From a virus: a stretch of DNA of 57,509 nt. The DNA lies in IMG/VR virus record IMGVR_UViG_3300028840_002812, positions 1-57,509 of that record. The stretch is one strand, 5' to 3'. Of this stretch, positions 55,015 through 57,509 are shown one piece after another; within the stretch, counting starts at the first letter, position 1; the number at the start of each line of letters is the position of its first letter. The notes under the pieces are model-generated. The model did no database searches. It had not been told where the DNA came from and saw only the letters and a program-made list of their open reading frames with translations. The position numbers and the translations under genes were made by a program.

Positions 55015-55158
55015 TTATTTCGTTAACGCATTATATATTAACACTATGATTATTCCGAGGGGGATTCCGAGAATTCTAAACATCTTCCCAGGATATCGTA
55101 TCGTCCATCCTGCGAGAATAACTCTCCAGAAATTCCAGTAAGGTTGTGTGCGTCTCAT
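55015..55158 (-). CDS. Small membrane protein (47 aa)
   Basis: A 47-residue protein starting MRRTQPYWNFWRVILAGWTI. The N-terminus is aromatic and basic; residues 28-45 (RILGIPLGIIIVLIYNAL) form one hydrophobic segment long enough to cross a membrane. It overlaps the previous gene by four bases (ATGA), so it is translated with it. The role is unknown; small membrane proteins in early phage regions often act on the host envelope, which is inference. Confidence 0.65.
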   Translation of the reverse strand: MRRTQPYWNFWRVILAGWTIRYPGKMFRILGIPLGIIIVLIYNALTK

Positions 55159-55238
55159 TTTTTCTTTCCACCACCTTTCTTAATAGTTCTTTTATCGGGT
55201 CGCGAATACCCCCCTTTATGAATCCATTTGACTCCCAT
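55155..55238 (-). CDS. Very small basic protein (27 aa)
   Basis: A 27-residue protein, MGVKWIHKGGYSRPDKRTIK and a GGGKKK tail. It overlaps the membrane-protein gene by four bases, which favours real translation. A purine-rich GGAG lies nine bases before the ATG. No family recognised. Confidence 0.5.
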   Translation of the reverse strand: MGVKWIHKGGYSRPDKRTIKKGGGKKK

Positions 55239-55392
55239 TTTTTACTCCGAAAATTTTTAAAAGTAGAGTGATATAGACATCGAAAAAGACATACAGTGTA
55301 GGTTAGGGTAGTGGTGCGTTTTTATATACGGTACGCCCGCCCAACGCCATAAGAAACCGCCAGAAAACACTGTCGGATCACTGCTCTTCAAC
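55239..55392 (-). other. Long untranslated leader
   Basis: About 150 bases between the promoter at 55393-55421 and the first ATG at 55238, less AT-rich than its surroundings. ACAGTGT and ACACTGT about 70 bases apart could pair and enclose the middle. It may be a structured 5' leader. I match it to no known riboswitch. Confidence 0.35.
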
Positions 55393-55421
55393 ATCATAAC
55401 ATAAGTGCCCTCCAGCGTCAA
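55393..55421 (-). promoter_or_regulatory. Sigma-70-type promoter overlapping a palindrome
   Basis: TTGACG, 17-base spacer, TATGAT on the minus strand. The -35 lies in the loop of the inverted repeat at 55405-55432, so a protein or hairpin there would interfere with polymerase. Confidence 0.6.
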
Positions 55422-55432
55422 CCAGAGGGCAC
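55405..55432. promoter_or_regulatory. 8-bp inverted repeat, possible operator or hairpin
   Basis: GTGCCCTC, 12 bases, GAGGGCAC: a perfect 8-bp stem 14 bases past the stop of the 44-residue gene's neighbour region and across the -35 of a promoter. No T-tract follows on either strand, so it is more likely an operator than a terminator. Confidence 0.5.
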
Positions 55433-55446
55433 ACACAAAGTATCAA

Positions 55447-55581
55447 TCAGACCTCAAAGACCTCCGCACAATCGTTAATGCCTTCTTGCTCAAGATCAGC
55501 AACCAGAGTATCCAGAATTTCAAGAATCTGTGCACCAGTGTTACCTTGTGCAAGCAGAGAAAGAGCAACCGAACGAGTCAT
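55447..55581 (-). CDS. Small conserved cyanophage-type protein (44 aa)
   Basis: I chose the ATG at 55581 (MTRSVALSLLAQGNTGAQIL), because the 22 residues upstream of it in the same frame look like untranslated sequence. The product is a small helical, acidic protein ending DCAEVFEV. I recall similar 'LLAQGNTGDEIL' proteins in cyanophages. Function unknown. The gene is followed by the 8-bp inverted repeat and a promoter for the next genes. Confidence 0.65.
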   Translation of the reverse strand: MTRSVALSLLAQGNTGAQILEILDTLVADLEQEGINDCAEVFEV

Positions 55582-55631
55582 AATAAAAAAGAAAAGTGTA
55601 ATGAACTGTAAGATGCGAGAAGTATATTTAA

Positions 55632-55654
55632 TGACCCCTTCCCTCAATGGGTCA
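55632..55654 (-). other. Hairpin between two small genes
   Basis: TGACCC / GGGTCA with an 11-base loop. On the minus strand it is followed by TTAAATATACTT, too weak for a sure terminator. It separates the 52- and 44-residue genes. Confidence 0.4.
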
Positions 55655-55690
55655 GTGATACTTAAGATCTAGAAGTCAAAGACATCAGAG

Positions 55691-55849
55691 TTAAGTTGGA
55701 TCACCGAAGGTTTCATAATCACCACATTCTTGAGCAAGGAGATACAAACCCTCATCATTGTTGATCCACAGTGCTACATTCCAGGTCTGATAGTTCTCCC
55801 AACCGTTATAGGAGATATCGAGAGCATTGGACTGGTAGGTAGAAGTCAT
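55691..55849 (-). CDS. Small conserved cyanophage protein (52 aa, NGWENYQTWNVALW family)
   Basis: A 52-residue protein, MTSTYQSNALDISYNGWENY, then QTWNVALWINNDEGLYLLAQ. This NGW.NYETWNVALWIGND-type motif is common in small proteins of cyanophages and some other phages and bacteria, where it has no settled function. It is preceded by the 43-bp tandem duplication, and its leader shares an ACCAACTTTC element with the 55-residue gene at 56253-56420. Confidence 0.75.
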   Translation of the reverse strand: MTSTYQSNALDISYNGWENYQTWNVALWINNDEGLYLLAQECGDYETFGDPT

Positions 55850-55858
55850 TTTAGGAAA

Positions 55859-55944
55859 GTTGGTTTAATAAGTGTTAGTCAGTGAGAAGGAGTTTCAGTC
55901 AGTTGGTTTAATAAGTGTTAGTCAGTGAGAAGGAGTTTCAGTCA
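55859..55944. repeat. Perfect tandem duplication of 43 bp (two copies)
   Basis: Copies lie at 55859-55901 and 55902-55944, starting GTTGGTTTAATAAGTGTTAG, with no mismatch. The second copy includes the last two codons and the stop of the 61-residue gene (stop at 55938). It looks like a recent slippage event in a leader region. Confidence 0.9.
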
Positions 55945-56123
55945 ACTTGTCCTTCAAATCCCCAGTTTTGAACAAGGAAAGTAGGATTGAGTTCTGCACA
56001 CTTGTTCCAAGCATCTTGTGCAGTAGGTGCCATATAGGCAAGACGAGTAGAGTAGTTTTTGTCAGTGAAGATACCCCGGAAGGAATAGGATTGTTCGATC
56101 ATCTTGGTTTGATTGGTGTTCAT
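55938..56123 (-). CDS. Small hypothetical protein (61 aa)
   Basis: A 61-residue protein starting MNTNQTKMIEQSYSFRGIFT and ending NWGFEGQVD. The order of strands and one helix (TAQDAWNKCAELNPTF) looks like a small alpha/beta fold. It shares a 29-base leader including the start codon with the gene at 56457-56654. Not recognised. Confidence 0.65.
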   Translation of the reverse strand: MNTNQTKMIEQSYSFRGIFTDKNYSTRLAYMAPTAQDAWNKCAELNPTFLVQNWGFEGQVD

Positions 56124-56149
56124 ACTACTGATGCACTTTCAGGGGCCCA
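56121..56149 (-). repeat. Shared 29-base leader, copy 1
   Basis: On the minus strand it reads GGGCCCCTGAAAGTGCATCA and ends AGTAGTATG, where ATG is the start of the 61-residue gene. It differs from copy 2 at 56652-56680 at two positions. It contains the palindrome GGGCCC. Confidence 0.8.
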
Positions 56150-56160
56150 GTGATGATTGA

Positions 56161-56256
56161 TCAGTGCGCTGTGAGATACTCTGCTGCCTCTGTGGCTGCC
56201 TTGCGATTTGTATAGAGTGTAAGGACACCAGAGACATAATAATTCCTTGTGATCAC
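56161..56256 (-). CDS. Very small protein with GTG start (31 aa)
   Basis: The frame starts GTG at 56256, four bases overlapping the previous stop (GTGA), and codes for VITRNYYVSGVLTLYTNRKA then ATEAAEYLTAH. It reads as two strands and one helix and is coupled to the 55-residue gene. Short, so moderate confidence only. Confidence 0.45.
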   Translation of the reverse strand: MITRNYYVSGVLTLYTNRKAATEAAEYLTAH

Positions 56257-56420
56257 CTACAGAGAATGTCGTTCATTCGTTGGCGAAACCTATCAGCATC
56301 TACCACACAATCATGAGACAGCTGTATATCTTCGATGTCATACTGTTTCAACTCCAGAGTGTTAATTATGTCACCCATAATTTCAGTTAATGCGAAAAGT
56401 TTGTCTTCTTCAGTCATCAT
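56253..56420 (-). CDS. Small acidic helical protein (55 aa)
   Basis: A 55-residue protein starting MMTEEDKLFALTEIMGDIIN and ending DADRFRQRMNDILCR (an alternative start is the second ATG at 56417). It is acidic and mostly helical. Its leader shares ACCAACTTTC with that of the 52-residue gene. No family recognised. Confidence 0.6.
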   Translation of the reverse strand: MMTEEDKLFALTEIMGDIINTLELKQYDIEDIQLSHDCVVDADRFRQRMNDILCR

Positions 56421-56456
56421 AGTTTTGAGAAAGTTGGTCTTTACAGTATAGTAGTC

Positions 56457-56654
56457 TTAAGCGAAGACTTCTGCGAGTTTGTTAAACTTACCAAGTCGCA
56501 CTTCATAAACATTTACACGTGACCCAGAAAGTTCTACACTCCAATCAAATGCACTATCGTAAGCTGCATCGAGATCAGAGAACCATTCTGCATCATCTTT
56601 GCAGAAATCTTCGTTAGTTGGGAGAATAGCGAACATTTGGAATTCAGTGGTCAT
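56457..56654 (-). CDS. Small acidic protein (65 aa)
   Basis: A 65-residue protein starting MTTEFQMFAILPTNEDFCKD, with EWFSDLDAAYDSAFDWSVEL and a C-terminal VYEVRLGKFNKLAEVFA. The length and strand-helix-strand pattern resemble small early proteins in cyanophages. It uses the shared 29-base leader. Function unknown. Confidence 0.65.
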   Translation of the reverse strand: MTTEFQMFAILPTNEDFCKDDAEWFSDLDAAYDSAFDWSVELSGSRVNVYEVRLGKFNKLAEVFA

Positions 56655-56680
56655 ACTACTGATGCACTTTGAGGGGCCCC
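56652..56680 (-). repeat. Shared 29-base leader, copy 2
   Basis: On the minus strand GGGGCCCCTCAAAGTGCATC ending AGTAGTATG, with ATG being the start of the 65-residue gene. The 8-bp palindrome GGGGCCCC is complete here. Confidence 0.8.
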
Positions 56681-57036
56681 AGTTAGTATTACCTATGAGT
56701 TCTTGTATTATATTCAGACACTAAAAAATTTCCGAAAAGTCTTATACTTTTTCAGTCTAAAGTTATTGGGGTTCGTCTGTATTCTATTGTGTCACTTTGT
56801 TTGGTTTCAAGGTGGGTTAACACCTTACGATTTTATTGCGCCGGAGACCGCGTTCTAACTCCCTCTTTTTATCACAAATTGTACTCATAAGATAGTAACA
56901 TTTACTGACGGAATGTAGCAGGGAATTCTATAGATCCAAAGCGAGAGACTTACCTCACCGGGTGAACAGACTGTTGTGCTCTCTAGGTATAGAATTGTGC
57001 TGAAGTTTCTGTCCTTAAGTGTTGTATCTTATGAGT
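56681..57036. other. 356-base intergenic stretch with palindromes, no clear gene
   Basis: No frame here looks like a gene on either strand. The stretch contains an AAGGTG-GGTTAA-CACCTT hairpin at 56809-56826, an AAAAGT/ACTTTT pair near 56735-56752, a TATAAT box at 56707-56712 (minus strand, no -35) and two adjacent palindromes at 56955-56975. I tried to fold a tRNA or a known riboswitch and did not succeed. Confidence 0.5.
56955..56975. promoter_or_regulatory. Two adjoining 11-bp palindromes, operator-like
   Basis: TCACCGGGTGA (56955-56965) and AACAGACTGTT (56965-56975) are both 5-1-5 perfect palindromes and share one base. Side-by-side dyads of this size are typical of repressor sites. Confidence 0.45.
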
Positions 57037-57044
57037 TATTTATA
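57037..57044 (-). promoter_or_regulatory. T4-type late promoter box
   Basis: TATAAATA on the minus strand just past the stop of the 53-residue gene and some 380 bases before the next gene. It could give a long leader or a non-coding transcript. Confidence 0.4.
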
Positions 57045-57047
57045 CAC

Positions 57048-57209
57048 TCACCAGTCGCTAAAATCCTCCACGTATGCATCAACACTCTCAGCTGGTTCCA
57101 ACTTGAATACCCTCTCCCAATCAATGTTGTGAGCATTGAAATCATCGAAAACATTAAAGTCCAATGTAACACGTATACGCTTCTTTGATGCAATCTGATA
57201 GGAAACCAT
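57048..57209 (-). CDS. Small conserved phage protein (53 aa)
   Basis: A 53-residue protein starting MVSYQIASKKRIRVTLDFNV and ending ESVDAYVEDFSDW. It looks like a short beta hairpin followed by helices (DFNAHNIDWERVFKLEP). I recall similar 'RVTLDFDVLDDF' proteins in cyanophages. It is the first gene after a perfect sigma-70 promoter, so it is probably expressed at once after infection. Confidence 0.7.
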   Translation of the reverse strand: MVSYQIASKKRIRVTLDFNVFDDFNAHNIDWERVFKLEPAESVDAYVEDFSDW

Positions 57210-57240
57210 AAGAACCCTCTCTGTCTTGTGTTATAGGGAC

Positions 57241-57269
57241 ATTATAGGACTTCTGGGAGCAGTTGTCAA
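57241..57269 (-). promoter_or_regulatory. Perfect sigma-70 promoter for the small early genes
   Basis: TTGACA, 17 bases, TATAAT on the minus strand, 32 bases before the ATG at 57209. Six out of six in both boxes. Confidence 0.82.
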
Positions 57270-57387
57270 TGTCTTGGAGAGTATTTATTCGGGGTTCTTA
57301 TGGGTTTTTGAGGTATGTGGGGGTTTTGTGATACTTTGGGGTCTTGACATTCTTTGAAATCTCGTGTAAGCTGGGCGTTAAAGATAA

Positions 57388-57509
57388 CAAGGATCTGAAG
57401 GATTAAAAGACCTTAAGTTACAAGGATCTGAAGGATTAAAAGACCTTAAGTTACAAGGATCTGAAGGATTAAAAGACCTTAAGTTACAAGGATCTGAAGG
57501 ATTAAAAGA
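57388..57509. repeat. 33-bp tandem repeat running to the window end
   Basis: Three full identical copies (57388-57420, 57421-57453, 57454-57486) and 23 bases of a fourth; unit starts CAAGGATCTGAAGGATTAAA. One plus frame is open as QGSEGLKDLKL per unit but is preceded by TAA and has no start. One minus frame is open (SFNPSDPCNLR) and ends in a stop at the left edge of the array. More copies may follow outside the window. Confidence 0.95.

Noticed and set aside
55259-55400. A 46-codon minus frame through the leader of the small basic gene
   Set aside because: Its ATG overlaps the -10 box of the promoter, so it would not be in the transcript; composition is not protein-like.
56681-57036. tRNA or glutamine-type riboswitch in the gene-free stretch
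   Set aside because: GTTCACCC and GAACGC pieces recall parts of such RNAs, but spacing and the remaining conserved blocks are missing, and no cloverleaf could be folded by eye.
57344-57372. Plus-strand TTGACA with TAAGCT 17 bases downstream before the 33-bp repeats
   Set aside because: The -10 hexamer is poor and no plus-strand gene with a start codon follows. Mentioned only with the repeat array.

Overview
This 57.5 kb window is the structural and late-replication block of a T4-like marine myovirus, most like a cyanophage or a close relative. The T4 genes run in nearly T4 order. The DNA is AT-rich, and several markers typical of marine cyanomyoviruses are present: a CobS-type MoxR ATPase, a DUF3110 protein between gp47 and gp46, very large DUF4815/YHYH baseplate proteins, and a small 'NGWENYQTWNVALW' protein. 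Host assignment is inference. No photosynthesis gene lies in the window, so a pelagiphage-type relative is possible. Every convincing gene is on the minus strand, so transcription runs from high to low coordinates.

Layout, in order of increasing coordinate. 1-3531: a CobS-like AAA+ ATPase (runs off the window) and a CobT-like VWA protein, with two small proteins and two terminator/-10 modules. 3554-10713: recombination and late control (gp46, a DUF3110 protein, gp47, a free-standing endonuclease VII-type HNH gene, sigma factor gp55, a conserved 130-residue protein, UvsW, UvsY, a tail-tube-like protein). 10737-16378: head genes (gp23 with its own terminator, gp22, gp21, an 88-residue protein, a gp67-like core peptide, portal gp20). 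16412-25534: tail tube gp19, sheath gp18, large terminase gp17, a 635-residue cysteine-rich protein, small terminase gp16. 25548-28874: sheath stabilizer gp15 and neck proteins gp14 and gp13. 28900-52956: baseplate wedge (two small proteins, a 2576-residue DUF4815 protein, gp8, a 4002-residue gp7-like protein, gp6, gp25). 52983-54815: small accessory genes and a glycosyltransferase-like gene. 54841-57509: tiny early-type genes with strong sigma-70 promoters, repeated leaders and tandem repeats.

The most striking system is the large terminase. gp17 is encoded by two genes. The first half carries a complete 329-residue intein with a LAGLIDADG endonuclease inside the Walker A motif, and its residues (Ala1, Trp67, Cys308, Thr327, Asn329) fit a class 3 intein. 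The same polypeptide ends in a 29-residue N-intein. The second half begins with a 103-residue C-intein of the AceL-TerL type. A GIY-YIG endonuclease gene with its own late promoter sits in the break. Active terminase should therefore need one cis-splicing and one trans-splicing event, predicted to yield a protein of about 552 residues. Late gp55-type boxes (TATAAATA) precede both free-standing endonuclease genes.

A second theme is a Gly-rich 'GxGY..P' module that occurs in four virion proteins (gp14, gp8, the gp7-like giant and the DUF4815 giant). Together with a second 'HGF.tG' module it appears to account for much of the unusual size of the gp7-like protein.
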